Positions 5,752-15,703 of a stretch of DNA of 15,707 nucleotides are shown piece by piece. Made by a program: the position numbers and the translations under genes. Under the pieces are notes generated by a model, which saw nothing but the letters and a program-made list of their open reading frames with translations, searched no databases and was not told the DNA's origin. How positions within the stretch are numbered: position 1 is the stretch's first letter; every line of letters begins with the position of its first letter. Origin of the DNA: DATBGO01 sp050011895 (lineage in GTDB: Bacteria > Actinomycetota > Actinomycetes > Streptosporangiales > Streptosporangiaceae); assembly GCA_050011895.1 (NCBI GenBank), contig JBEKIF010000080.1:1-15707 (forward strand), written 5' to 3'.

Positions 5752-8424
5752 ATGGTTATCACGCCGACGCCGCGTCCCCGCCAGCGGTCCGCGACCTACC
5801 GGGTCCAGCTGCACGCAGGCTTCACCTTCGACGACGCCGCCGCCATCACCGGCTACCTGGCCGCGCTCGGTGTCAGCCACCTGTACTGCTCGCCCTATCT
5901 GCAGGCCGCCGCGGGCAGCACGCACGGCTACGACGTGGTCGACCACGGTCGGCTTAACACCGAGCTCGGCGGCGCGCCGGCGCACGCCAGGCTCAGCGGG
6001 CGGCTGGCCGCGGCCGGTCTCGGGCAGCTGCTCGACATCGTGCCCAACCACATGGCGCTCGCCGGACGCGCCAATGCCTGGTGGTGGGATGTTCTCGAGA
6101 ACGGCCCGTCGAGCCGCTACGCCAGCTATTTCGACATCGACTGGGATCCCCCGCAGCGCAAGCTGATCGCCACTGTGCTGATGCCGGTTCTCGGCGACCA
6201 CTACGGCCGGGTCCTTGAGGCAGGTGAGCTGACGGTCGAGCGGCGGGGCGGATCGTTTGTGGTCCGCTACTACGAGCACGAGGCGCCACTGTCGCCGCGC
6301 ACGCTAGACGATCTGCTGGCCACAGCGGCCGCCAGGGCGGGCTCGGTGGAGCTGAAGAACCTGGCCGCCGACCTCGGCCAGCTGCCGCATTCGATCCTGA
6401 CCGATCGGGCGGCCGTAGCCGAGCGGCACCGGGGCATCGAGGAACTGCGGGACCGCCTGGCCCGGCTGTGCGAGACGCGCCCCGAGGTGGCGGCGGCCGT
6501 CGACGCCGAGATCGCGGCGGTCAACAGCAACCCCGACGCCCTCGACGATCTTCTTGGCAGGCAGAACTACCGGCTGGCTTACTGGGGCAACGCCGACGAG
6601 GAGCTCTCCTACCGGCGGTTCTTCAACATCGAGTCGCTCGTGGGGCTGCGGGTGGAGGACGAGGTCGTCTTCGCCGACACCCACCGCCTGGTTCTGGAAC
6701 TGGTCCGCAACGGGACGCTCGACGGACTGCGGATCGACCACGTGGACGGGCTCGCCGACCCTGAGGGCTATCTGAGGCGGCTGCGGGATGCCACCGGGGG
6801 CGCTTACGTCCTGGTGGAGAAGATCCTGGAGGGCGATGAGGAGCTGCCCCGATCGTGGCCGGTAGCGGGCACCAGCGGCTACGACTTCCTGACCCGGGTC
6901 AACCAGCTCTTCGCCGATCCGGCAAACGAAGCGGTGCTGCTGGCCGGGTATGCCGGCTTCACTGGCCAACGGACCGGCTACACCGAGATCGCGCACGAGG
7001 CCAAGCTCCAGATAATGCGCGAAGAGCTGGCCGCCGAGGTGGAGCGCCTAACCGGCCTGCTGGCTGAGGTTTGCGAGCGACATCGCCGCCAGCGCGACCA
7101 CACCCACTCCGAGTTGCGCGACGCGCTGCGCGAAATCATCGCCGCTTTCCCCGTCTACCGCAGCTACGCCCGCCCTGGCCGGCCCGCCACCGAGGCGGAC
7201 CGGGCTCACGTGGCCGCTGCCGTCACCGCGGCGCGCTGGCGCCGGCCCGACATCGATGCCGAGCTGGCAGGCTTCATCGGCGAGCTGGTCACCGGAGATC
7301 ACCCCGGTGCGGCAGAGGCCGCCTTCACGATCCGGTTCGCGCAGGCGAGCGCGCCGGTGATGGCCAAGGGCGTGGAGGACACCGCCTTCTACCGTTATCT
7401 TCCGCTCGTCTCCCTCAATGAGGTCGGCGGTGACCCTGGCCGCTTCGGCCGGCCGGTGGCCGATTTTCACCAGGCAATGACCGCCGCGGCCCGGCACCGG
7501 CCGGAAGCGATGCTCACGCTCTCCACCCACGACACGAAACGCAGCGGCGACGTCCGGGCCAGGCTCACCCTGCTATCGGAGCTGCCCGAGGCGTGGGAAC
7601 TCGCCGTAGACCGCTGGTCACGGCATAACGAGCGATACAAGCAAAACGGATGGCCGGATCGTAATGCCGAATACCTGCTTTACCAGACGCTGGTTGGCGC
7701 CTGGCCGATCGATACGCCGCGGGCCGCCGCGTATATGGCGAAGGCGACGAAGGAAGCCAAGGTCCACACGTCCTGGAGCGATCCGGGCGACAGCTACGAC
7801 GCGGCTCTCGGGACCTTCGTCGCCTTGATCCTCGCGGACCAGGGTTTCGTCGCCGACCTGGAAGCTTTCCTGGCCGGGCACCGGCTCGTCGAGCTTGGCC
7901 GGGTCAACTCGCTGGCGCAGATGACGCTGCTGCTGACCTGCCCGGGCGTGCCCGACATCTACCAGGGCACCGAGCTGTGGGACCTGTCGCTGGTCGATCC
8001 GGACAACCGCAGGCCGGTCGACTACGAGGCCCGCCGCCGTCTCCTAGACACGGTCGCGGATGCCGGGCCTGAGGTGGCACTGGACCGGGCCGACGAGGGC
8101 GGCTCGAAGCTCTGGCTGATCCACCGGCTGCTGCAGCACCGGCGCCGCCATCCCGAGGTCTATGGCCTTGGTTCTGGATACGAGCCGCTCCGCGTCGCCG
8201 GGCCTGCGGCCTCGCACGCGCTGGCGTTCACCCGCACCGCCGGGCTGGCCGTGGTGGTGCCGCGGCTAGTCACCGGGACCGGGGACTGGGCCGGGACCAC
8301 AGTCGCGCTGCCCGCTGGTACCTGGACCGACCTGCTCACCGGCGATCAGGCGGAGGGCGGCGACGCCAGCGTCGCGCAGCTGCTGCGGCGGTTCCCCGTC
8401 GCGGCACTGGGCCGGGGAGGCTGA
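5752..8424 (+). CDS. treY: Malto-oligosyltrehalose synthase (TreY)
   Basis: TreY is a cytoplasmic GH13 enzyme that isomerises the reducing-end alpha-1,4 link of a maltodextrin to alpha,alpha-1,1, giving maltooligosyl-trehalose. The N-terminus TYRVQLHAGFTFDDAAAITGYL and the block SHLYCSPYLQA are diagnostic of TreY rather than of other GH13 enzymes. All four GH13 regions are visible: DIVPNHMA (from residue 95), GLRIDHVDGL with nucleophile Asp329, VEKILE with acid Glu356, and LSTHDTKRSGDVRARL with Asp594. The C-terminal part carries the family motif GVPDIYQGTELWDLSLVDPDNRRPVDY, here cited as its first half GVPDIYQGTELWD. At 890 residues it is longer than the usual 700-800; the extra length lies mostly in the central helical region. 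The start has GGAG 7 bases upstream. The TGA overlaps the ATG of a 47-codon ORF that leads to treZ. Confidence 0.96.
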   Translation: MVITPTPRPRQRSATYRVQLHAGFTFDDAAAITGYLAALGVSHLYCSPYLQAAAGSTHGYDVVDHGRLNTELGGAPAHARLSGRLAAAGLGQLLDIVPNHMALAGRANAWWWDVLENGPSSRYASYFDIDWDPPQRKLIATVLMPVLGDHYGRVLEAGELTVERRGGSFVVRYYEHEAPLSPRTLDDLLATAAARAGSVELKNLAADLGQLPHSILTDRAAVAERHRGIEELRDRLARLCETRPEVAAAVDAEIAAVNSNPDALDDLLGRQNYRLAYWGNADEELSYRRFFNIESLVGLRVEDEVVFADTHRLVLELVRNGTLDGLRIDHVDGLADPEGYLRRLRDATGGAYVLVEKILEGDEELPRSWPVAGTSGYDFLTRVNQLFADPANEAVLLAGYAGFTGQRTGYTEIAHEAKLQIMREELAAEVERLTGLLAEVCERHRRQRDHTHSELRDALREIIAAFPVYRSYARPGRPATEADRAHVAAAVTAARWRRPDIDAELAGFIGELVTGDHPGAAEAAFTIRFAQASAPVMAKGVEDTAFYRYLPLVSLNEVGGDPGRFGRPVADFHQAMTAAARHRPEAMLTLSTHDTKRSGDVRARLTLLSELPEAWELAVDRWSRHNERYKQNGWPDRNAEYLLYQTLVGAWPIDTPRAAAYMAKATKEAKVHTSWSDPGDSYDAALGTFVALILADQGFVADLEAFLAGHRLVELGRVNSLAQMTLLLTCPGVPDIYQGTELWDLSLVDPDNRRPVDYEARRRLLDTVADAGPEVALDRADEGGSKLWLIHRLLQHRRRHPEVYGLGSGYEPLRVAGPAASHALAFTRTAGLAVVVPRLVTGTGDWAGTTVALPAGTWTDLLTGDQAEGGDASVAQLLRRFPVAALGRGG

Positions 8425-8567
8425 TGCCCGGGTCCCGTGCCGTCGGCGCAGCGGTAGCGTCCGGGCCGGGCGCTGTCCGGGCCGCGGTACCGCCAAGGTC
8501 GGACGTAGGGCAGGCAGCGGCGCCGCCGGGGTGGTTTCGCGGCGCCGTGGCGGGCAGGAAGGGCTGA
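8424..8567 (+). CDS. Small bridging ORF between treY and treZ (47 residues, unknown)
   Basis: The ATG (8424-8426) overlaps the treY stop as TGATG, and its own TGA (8565-8567) overlaps the chosen treZ ATG as TGATG. It therefore fills the gap exactly, in a frame different from treY. A strong ribosome site (GGGGAGG, 8414-8420) sits inside the end of treY, 3 bases before the ATG. The product is basic and Ala/Gly/Pro-rich, with one aromatic patch (PPGWFRGAVAGRKG) at the C-terminus. No family is recognised. It may act simply as a translated spacer carrying ribosomes from treY to treZ, or be chance in GC-rich DNA, where long open frames are common. Confidence 0.4.
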   Translation: MPGSRAVGAAVASGPGAVRAAVPPRSDVGQAAAPPGWFRGAVAGRKG

Positions 8568-10318
8568 TGCACGAGTTCCGGGTGTGGGCTCCGCGCCCCC
8601 GCGAGGTCGATGTCGTCGCAGGCGGCCAGCGGATGCCGATGCGGCCGGCCGGGGCTGGCTGGTGGGCGGCCACCGTTGACGAGGCGGGGCCGGGCACCGA
8701 TTATTCGTTTAGTCTCGACGGCGGCCCGCCCCGCCCCGATCCTCGCTCGGCCTTCCAGCCCGAGGGCATCGACGGGCCGTCCCGGGTGGTCGAGCACGCG
8801 TCCTTCGCCTGGGGGGACAGCGGCTGGCGCGGAGTCCCGCTGGCCGGCGCGGTCCTGTACGAATGCCATGTCGGCACATTCTCGGCTGACGGCACCTTCG
8901 ACGGCGTGATCGGGCATCTGGATCACCTGGCTGACCTGGGCGTCGACGCCATCGAACTGCTGCCGGTCGCGGAATTCTCCGGGCCGAGGGGCTGGGGCTA
9001 CGACGGCGTCGACCTGTTCGCGCCGCACCACGCCTACGGCGGTCCTGACGGTCTCAAGCGGCTGGTCGACGCGGCCCACGCCCGGGGCATCGGCGTGGTA
9101 CTCGACGTCGTCTACAACCACCTGGGCCCGGCCGGTAACTATCTGCCCGAGTTCGGCCCGTACTTCTCGGCCCGGCACCGGACCAACTGGGGCGACGCCG
9201 TCAACTTCGATGGCCCGGGCAGCGACGAGGTCCGGCGCTTCGTCATCGACAACGCGCTGGCCTGGCTGCGCGACTACCACTGCGACGGGCTGCGTCTCGA
9301 CGCCGTCCATGCCATCCGCGACGACTCAGCCACCCACATACTCGAGGCGCTGGCCCTCGAAGTGGGCGCGCTGGCCGCGCACGTCGGACGGCCGCTGTTC
9401 GTCGTCGCCGAGAGTGATCTCAATGACCCCCGCTTTGTCCGCAGCAGGGACGCAGGCGGTTATGGCCTGGACGCCTGCTGGGCCGACGAATGGCATCACG
9501 CCCTGCATACGTGCCTGACCGGGGAGACCAGTGGTTACTACGAGGACTTCGGCCCGCTGCGGCTGCTGGCCAAGGCGCTGCGCCAGGCGTGGGTGTACGA
9601 CGGCTGTTATTCGCCGCACCGCCAGCGGATGCACGGCCGCTCGCCTGCCGGGCTGTCCGGCAGCCAGTTCGTGGTCGCCGCCCAGAACCACGACCAGGTC
9701 GGCAACCGGGCCGCCGGCGAGCGCAGCGGGGCGCTGATGAGCGAAGGGCGGCTGCGGGTCGCCGCCGCGCTGCTGCTGACCTCGCCGTTCGTGCCGCTGC
9801 TCTTCCAGGGCGAGGAGTGGGGCGCCAGCACGCCCTTCCAGTACTTCACCAGTCACGCCGACGCTGACCTCGGGCGGGCCGTCAGCGAGGGCAGGCGCCG
9901 CGAGTTCGCCCATTTCGGCTGGGACCCCGGTAGCGTGCCCGACCCGCAGGATCCGGCTACTTTCGAGCACTCCAGGCTGGACTGGACTGAGCTCGGAAAG
10001 GAACCGCACGCGAGCCTGCTGGCCTGGCACCGGCGGCTGATCGCGCTGCGCAGGAAGATCCCGGCTCTTACCGATCCCAGCCTCGACCGGACGTGCACCG
10101 AATACGACGAGGAAGCCGGGTGGCTGGCGGTGCGCAGAGGCCCGGTCGCGGTAGCCAGTAACCTCGGGGGCAGAAACTGGACGTTGCAGGCAGATCGGGC
10201 AGCGGTCCAGCTCGCCGCCTCGGACCCCGGTATCGGGCGGACTCGCGACGGCCTGGTCCTGCCGCCTGATACCGTCTCCATCCTCATGCGGGCGGACGTG
10301 CCATCACCACTGCCGTGA
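8567..10318 (+). CDS. treZ: Malto-oligosyltrehalose trehalohydrolase (TreZ)
   Basis: TreZ hydrolyses the alpha-1,4 bond next to the terminal trehalose unit made by TreY, releasing free trehalose. The product is 583 residues, normal for the family. An N-terminal beta-sandwich (MHEFRVWAPRPREVDVV) precedes the GH13 barrel with VLYECHVGTFSADGTFDG, GYDGVDLFAPHHAYGGP, VVLDVVYNHLGPAGNYLPEF (the TreZ-type region I), GLRLDAVHAI with nucleophile Asp245, VVAESDLND with acid Glu282, and AQNHDQVGNR with Asp376. The QGEEWGASTPFQYFTSH block is also TreZ-specific. I chose ATG 8567 because AGGAAGGG lies 5 bases upstream and the protein then begins at the conserved domain; a GTG at 8531 is in frame but has no ribosome site. 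GlgX follows after 37 bases. Confidence 0.96.
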   Translation: MHEFRVWAPRPREVDVVAGGQRMPMRPAGAGWWAATVDEAGPGTDYSFSLDGGPPRPDPRSAFQPEGIDGPSRVVEHASFAWGDSGWRGVPLAGAVLYECHVGTFSADGTFDGVIGHLDHLADLGVDAIELLPVAEFSGPRGWGYDGVDLFAPHHAYGGPDGLKRLVDAAHARGIGVVLDVVYNHLGPAGNYLPEFGPYFSARHRTNWGDAVNFDGPGSDEVRRFVIDNALAWLRDYHCDGLRLDAVHAIRDDSATHILEALALEVGALAAHVGRPLFVVAESDLNDPRFVRSRDAGGYGLDACWADEWHHALHTCLTGETSGYYEDFGPLRLLAKALRQAWVYDGCYSPHRQRMHGRSPAGLSGSQFVVAAQNHDQVGNRAAGERSGALMSEGRLRVAAALLLTSPFVPLLFQGEEWGASTPFQYFTSHADADLGRAVSEGRRREFAHFGWDPGSVPDPQDPATFEHSRLDWTELGKEPHASLLAWHRRLIALRRKIPALTDPSLDRTCTEYDEEAGWLAVRRGPVAVASNLGGRNWTLQADRAAVQLAASDPGIGRTRDGLVLPPDTVSILMRADVPSPLP

Positions 10319-10355
10319 CCGGCCCGATGCCGGCGACGAAAGGACGTGGCCGTAG

Positions 10356-12464
<2,109 letters not shown>

Positions 12465-12486
12465 CGCCACAGCCGCTCCCGGCAGG

Positions 12487-12502
12487 TGGCCGCGCCCGGC
12501 CA
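12487..12502. terminator. Short hairpin between convergent glgX and RsbA-like genes
   Basis: TGGCCG and CGGCCA form a six-base-pair stem around a CGCC loop in the 52-base gap between two convergent genes. The position suits a bidirectional terminator, but there is no T-run on either side, so it may be only a GC-rich palindrome. Confidence 0.2.
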
Positions 12503-12516
12503 GCCCGGCTCTGGTC

Positions 12517-13512
12517 TCAGGCCGGGTACCTGATGCCCTGCTCGGCTGCCTCCGCATTGCGTCGGCCGGGCACCTGCAACCGGATAGTGGGGCCGTCGGC
12601 ATCTGACCTGATGTCGATCCAGTCGCAGATCTGGCCGCTCAGCCAGAGCCCGTCGCCCGGCCTCGGGTCCAGCTCGGCTGGCCGCAAACCGAGGAACGGG
12701 TCGCTGAGGCTGCCGCCTGGCTGGCGGAAGTCACACACGACCGCGTCGGCGTGCTCCCAGGTCCGGACGGCGGCGCTACCTGGCGCCTGGTTCTTCAGGA
12801 AGGTGCCGACTTCACCGGCGGCCTGGACCAGCAGGCCGACCCGTTCTCCGGCTAGGCCGTGCGCGGCCGCGCGGCTGGTGATGAACCTGCGCAGGCCGCG
12901 CAGGTCCCCGTCGAACTCGAACACCTGGGCGCCGACCGGCGGCTCGGGCAGCGGGCCGGCCTCCCATTCGCCCGCGAAGCCCGCCGGGTCGGCGTAGTCC
13001 GGGCTGGGACTGGCGTGCGGTCCGTCAGCCAGTACCGGATGGGTGCGGCGCGCGGCCGCGACGATCTCCGGCGCCGTAGCCCGGGTGTCGTAGGGGCAGA
13101 TCATGAACACGCTGGTGCCGGCGAGCGCCACGTTGAGCGCTGACTCCATCCGAGTCCAGGCGGCAACCTCGCGGGCCGAGCGCCCGGCCCATACCGGCTC
13201 GGCGAGGACGCGCACCCGGGTACCGTCGCCCTCGCTCTCGTCCGCGTGCCGCCTCCAGTAACGGTGGAAGGCGGCCACCCGCTGCTGCGGCCTGCGGCCG
13301 AAGAAGGCGGACTCGGCGTAGTCCACCTCGCCGCTGCGTGCCCCCAGGGCCGAGCTAATGAGTTCCAGGTTGGCGGGGGTGGTCACGGCGAGCACCGGCT
13401 CGCCGTTGGACAGCCCGGCCTCGAGGAACGGCAGCGCCATCTCACGGAACTGGCCGTCTGAGCCGTAGATGCAGGCCTGGTGCTCGAACGTCGTCTCGCT
13501 CCTGCGGTTCAC
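12517..13512 (-). CDS. RsbA-type regulator: MEDS sensor domain plus degenerate HATPase domain
   Basis: The product is 331 residues. An N-terminal MEDS domain (about 8-165: HQACIYGSDGQF, GLSNGEPVLAVT, EPVWAGRSAREVAAWTRMES, MICPYDTR) is followed by an anti-sigma/RsbW-like HATPase domain (about 200-315, ending DGLWLSGQICDWIDIRS). In the RsbA family this layout describes stress regulators that bind or phosphorylate a STAS antagonist. Two nucleotide-binding residues are not conserved. In the N-box, where relatives have ExxTN, this protein reads E234-V-G-T-F238, so Asn is Phe. In the DxG box, where relatives have RDxG, it reads R263-Q264-P-G, so Asp is Gln. ATP binding is therefore doubtful. The GTG start overlaps the STAS stop (GTGA) with a G-rich ribosome site upstream. 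The last roughly 15 residues are an unassigned tail. Confidence 0.85.
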   Translation of the reverse strand: MNRRSETTFEHQACIYGSDGQFREMALPFLEAGLSNGEPVLAVTTPANLELISSALGARSGEVDYAESAFFGRRPQQRVAAFHRYWRRHADESEGDGTRVRVLAEPVWAGRSAREVAAWTRMESALNVALAGTSVFMICPYDTRATAPEIVAAARRTHPVLADGPHASPSPDYADPAGFAGEWEAGPLPEPPVGAQVFEFDGDLRGLRRFITSRAAAHGLAGERVGLLVQAAGEVGTFLKNQAPGSAAVRTWEHADAVVCDFRQPGGSLSDPFLGLRPAELDPRPGDGLWLSGQICDWIDIRSDADGPTIRLQVPGRRNAEAAEQGIRYPA

Positions 13513-13940
13513 CCGCGCCCCCCCGCTCGCAGTCCGGCCTCGGTCGTGGCATCTGCCCAGGGCTGGCTGCTGGCCTTGGGCCCGTCAAGCAGAGCCAGGC
13601 CGGGTACCGTATCCCAGCCGACGATCCGCAGCACCGTCTGCAGCTGGGACGGCACCTCATGCAGCACAACGCGCCTGCCGTGGCGCCCGTCGCCGTCGTG
13701 GCGCTGGCCGTCGGAGCCGGTCAGCATGACGATCGCGCGCAGCCCGGCCAGGTCGCAGTAGTCCACCCCGGCGAGGCAGACGTGAACATCTCCGGGCTCG
13801 TCCGCGACCTCCTTCAGCGCTCCGAGCAGGCCTGGATAGGTGGCTTCGTCTATCTCGCCGGCGATAGCAAGGACAGCCGGACTACCCACCCAGGCGATCC
13901 GCAACATCCCGTCGTCATATACCGCGTCCCCGCGCATCAT
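13509..13940 (-). CDS. STAS-domain protein (anti-sigma antagonist-like) lacking the phospho-acceptor Ser
   Basis: The product is 143 residues. The fold is visible from MLRIAWVGSPAVLAIAGEID (strand 1, strand 2 and the GEID turn, residues 12-31), through VHVCLAGVDYCDLAGLRAIV (52-71), to RRVVLHEVPSQLQTVLRIVG (89-108). These are the strands and helices of an STAS domain of the RsbV/SpoIIAA type. In classical antagonists the loop reads D-S-S/T-G-L with a phosphorylated Ser or Thr; here it is D63-L-A65-G-L, so the acceptor is Ala. Such proteins can bind partners but cannot be switched off by phosphorylation at this site. ATG 13940 is chosen as the domain start (a second ATG follows at once), with GAGGGGG about 13 bases upstream, a loose fit. 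The frame is open to 14105, but that extension looks non-coding. It is translationally coupled to the RsbA-like gene. Confidence 0.8.
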   Translation of the reverse strand: MMRGDAVYDDGMLRIAWVGSPAVLAIAGEIDEATYPGLLGALKEVADEPGDVHVCLAGVDYCDLAGLRAIVMLTGSDGQRHDGDGRHGRRVVLHEVPSQLQTVLRIVGWDTVPGLALLDGPKASSQPWADATTEAGLRAGGRG

Positions 13941-14427
13941 TGCGGAAGAGCCACCCCCTCGGCACGCGTCAATGCCTGCCCTGCGAGATCCCCATGGGAA
14001 GCCGGTGCTTGGTGCGCAGCCCCAGCGGTCCGCTGCCCCATGACGACATCCCGGACCTGAGGATATGCGAGAGCGATACCGTACTGCATGCCGGTCGCGA
14101 GCCAAGCAGCACCTTCGCTGGCGGGCCAGCTGGCACCATCAACGTCATGTCGGGTTAGCTTGCCCTTAGGTGCGATGTCTCGGATTGTCGCGTCATCGTC
14201 GGGCTGGCAACACCGGTCAGCGTGCCCCTGCGGTGAGGCGCGCGGCAGCCCCGCCAGACCTGATCGTCAGGACTTTCGGCCCTTGGGAGCTGATCGGCCT
14301 GACGGCATCATGCAGGGTATGGGCATGGCTCGAGCTGCTGAGATCGCTGCCGGAACCGGCGCGATTCCCGCGCAGCCCGGCAGGTCCGTGCGCGTCGGCG
14401 ACGGGCCGGCGCGGGGGGTGGTGCCTG
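13941..14427. other. Divergent intergenic region between STAS operon and MarR/sigma genes
   Basis: This is 487 bases with no gene I can name. On the plus strand an ORF at 14310-14438 (42 codons, possible starts at 14310 and 14319) runs into and overlaps the MarR-like start by 11 bases; it could be a leader or the end of a lost gene. TTGGGA (14284-14289), 17 bases, then CATCAT (14307-14312) is a weak candidate for a housekeeping promoter in front of it. On the minus strand an ORF of 59 codons (13969-14148) precedes the STAS gene but has no ribosome site. GGGTAT at 14315-14320 resembles a stress-sigma -10, but no GTTT lies at the right distance. Confidence 0.4.
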
Positions 14428-14730
14428 ATGCGACCTGACGCAACCGTCGCCGTCTGGGACGACGAACTCGAGCTAGGCTCCGCGGAGTCGGGGCTGAGCG
14501 TGCTGCTGGAGGCGTGTGAGCGGGCGGTCGAGGAGATCGGGGCCGTGGTGCCGCCGGTGCAGCTGCGGGCGCTGCTGGTGATTGACCGGGCGGGGAGCTT
14601 GAATCTGAGCGGCCTGGCGGGGTTGCTGGGGGCGTCGCCGTCGGCGGCGAGCCGGTTGTGTGACCGGATGCAGGCGGCGGGCCTGCGGCCAGGCAGCCTT
14701 ACCCGGAGCGCGACCGCGCCGTTGGCCTGA
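14428..14730 (+). CDS. MarR-like regulator, truncated after the recognition helix
   Basis: The product is 100 residues. An N-terminal helix (ESGLSVLLEACERAVEEIG) and the MarR winged-helix core follow: PPVQLRALLVIDRAGSLNLS, LAGLLGASPSAASRLCDRMQAAGL. At residue 86 similarity stops abruptly. The expected wing and C-terminal dimerisation helices are replaced by 14 unrelated residues (RPGSLTRSATAPLA). The break lies directly after a 39-base identity with positions 1-39 of the window, where the missing half is found. Without the wing and tail it is unlikely to bind DNA as a normal dimer, so it is probably a broken gene, though its start (ATG 14428, GGGGGGTGG upstream) is intact. It is followed after 91 bases by the sigma-factor gene, with which it shares strongly G-ending codon use. 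Confidence 0.65.
   Translation: MRPDATVAVWDDELELGSAESGLSVLLEACERAVEEIGAVVPPVQLRALLVIDRAGSLNLSGLAGLLGASPSAASRLCDRMQAAGLRPGSLTRSATAPLA
14647..14685 (+). repeat. 39-bp perfect direct repeat of window positions 1-39
   Basis: The 39 bases are identical to the first 39 bases of the window, in the same orientation, 14,646 bases apart. They encode ASRLCDRMQAAGL in both MarR-like genes. The match stops at base 40 (g at the left copy, c here). Because the left copy begins at the window edge, the repeat may be longer than can be seen. Confidence 0.95.
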
Positions 14731-14821
14731 TCCCGGTGGCTTGGCTGGCCGGCCTGGCCGGGTGCTGACCTTTTCGTGACCCGGGCTTGCCTGGCGGGGC
14801 CGGCCGTGGCAGGCTTTCCTT

Positions 14822-15703
14822 ATGGAAACATTTGCTGCAAGGAATCTGTCTGGTGTGCCTGGGCCGGCCGGGACGGGCGCGGGGCTGGCGGGGCTGGACG
14901 ATGGTGAGCTGCTGGGCCTGGTGCGGTCGCTGCCGGTGGGCAGCGGGCGCCGGTCGGCGGCGTGCGAGCTGCTGGTAACGCGCCATCGGGCGCTGGTCCG
15001 GTCGTGCGTGCGGCGGTATCTGCGGAGCCCGGAGCCTGCGGAGGATCTGATGCAGGTGGGGTATGTGGGGCTGCTGAAGGCGATCAATAATTTTGATCCG
15101 GAGGTGGGGGGCAGCCTGGCGGCGTACGCGCAGCCGTGCATCTCGGGGGAGATCAAGCGGCATTTCCGGGATAAGCGGTGGCAGGTGCGGGTGGGGCGGC
15201 CGGTGCAGGAGCTGGTGCTGGAGGTGCGGGAAGCGTCGCGGGAGCTGGCGCAGCGGCTGGGGCATCTGCCGGGGGAGGCGGAGCTGGCTGAGCATCTGGG
15301 GCGCAGCCGGGAGGACGTGGCGCAGGCGCGGCGAGCGGATCTGGCGTTCTCGCCGTCGTCGCTGGATGCGCCGCTGGCGGACCGGCCCGATGCCGGGAGC
15401 CTGGCTGATGTGCTGGGAGCGGAGGATCCGGCGATGGAGCGCACGCTGGATATGGAGTCGGTGGCGGCGCACTGGGGTGAGCTGCCGCGGCGGGAGCAGA
15501 AGATCCTGCTGTTGCGGTTTTACGGGGATCTGACGCAGGCGGAGATCGGGGCGCAGCTGGGGATCTCGCAGATGCACGTGTCGCGGCTGCTGGCGCATGC
15601 GCTGGGGTACCTGCGGGACCGGCTGCTGGCCACTCCCGGCCCGGTCCCCGCCCGGGCCGCCGGCGCTGATGCTGCCGGGGCGGGGCTGGCCGCGGCGAGC
15701 TGA
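14822..15703 (+). CDS. SigB/SigF/SigG-family RNA polymerase sigma factor
   Basis: The product is 293 residues. Region 2 (about 48-125) carries AEDLMQVGYVGLLKAINNFD and GEIKRHFRDKRW, typical of group 3 stress/sporulation sigmas. Region 3 (about 131-180) carries REASRELAQRLGHLPGEAEL. Region 4 (about 213-265) ends in LTQAEIGAQLGISQMHVSRL, a helix-turn-helix for the -35 element. The core-binding and DNA-binding regions are all present, so it looks functional. The segment after region 2.4 reads VRVGRPVQEL where relatives usually have VRVPRRLQEL. The start at ATG 14822 has GGCAGG about 9 bases upstream. The C-terminal 25 residues are Ala/Pro-rich. The family normally recognises GTTT/GGGTAT promoters and is held by an anti-sigma factor; none is adjacent apart from the degenerate RsbA-like gene at 12517-13512. 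Confidence 0.93.
   Translation: METFAARNLSGVPGPAGTGAGLAGLDDGELLGLVRSLPVGSGRRSAACELLVTRHRALVRSCVRRYLRSPEPAEDLMQVGYVGLLKAINNFDPEVGGSLAAYAQPCISGEIKRHFRDKRWQVRVGRPVQELVLEVREASRELAQRLGHLPGEAELAEHLGRSREDVAQARRADLAFSPSSLDAPLADRPDAGSLADVLGAEDPAMERTLDMESVAAHWGELPRREQKILLLRFYGDLTQAEIGAQLGISQMHVSRLLAHALGYLRDRLLATPGPVPARAAGADAAGAGLAAAS

Noticed and set aside
5470..6279. Minus-strand open frame antisense to the treY start and the CHAD remnant
   Set aside because: It looked protein-like near its C-terminal end, but the plus strand there carries the more specific ENAFSFG and RWLR motifs, and the rest is antisense to treY.
13969..14148. 59-codon minus-strand ORF just upstream of the STAS gene
   Set aside because: No ribosome site, no recognisable motif and unremarkable composition; noted only in the intergenic entry.
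14315..14320. GGGTAT as a stress-sigma -10 upstream of the truncated MarR gene
   Set aside because: No GTTT at 14-17 bases upstream, unlike the site at 4835-4859.
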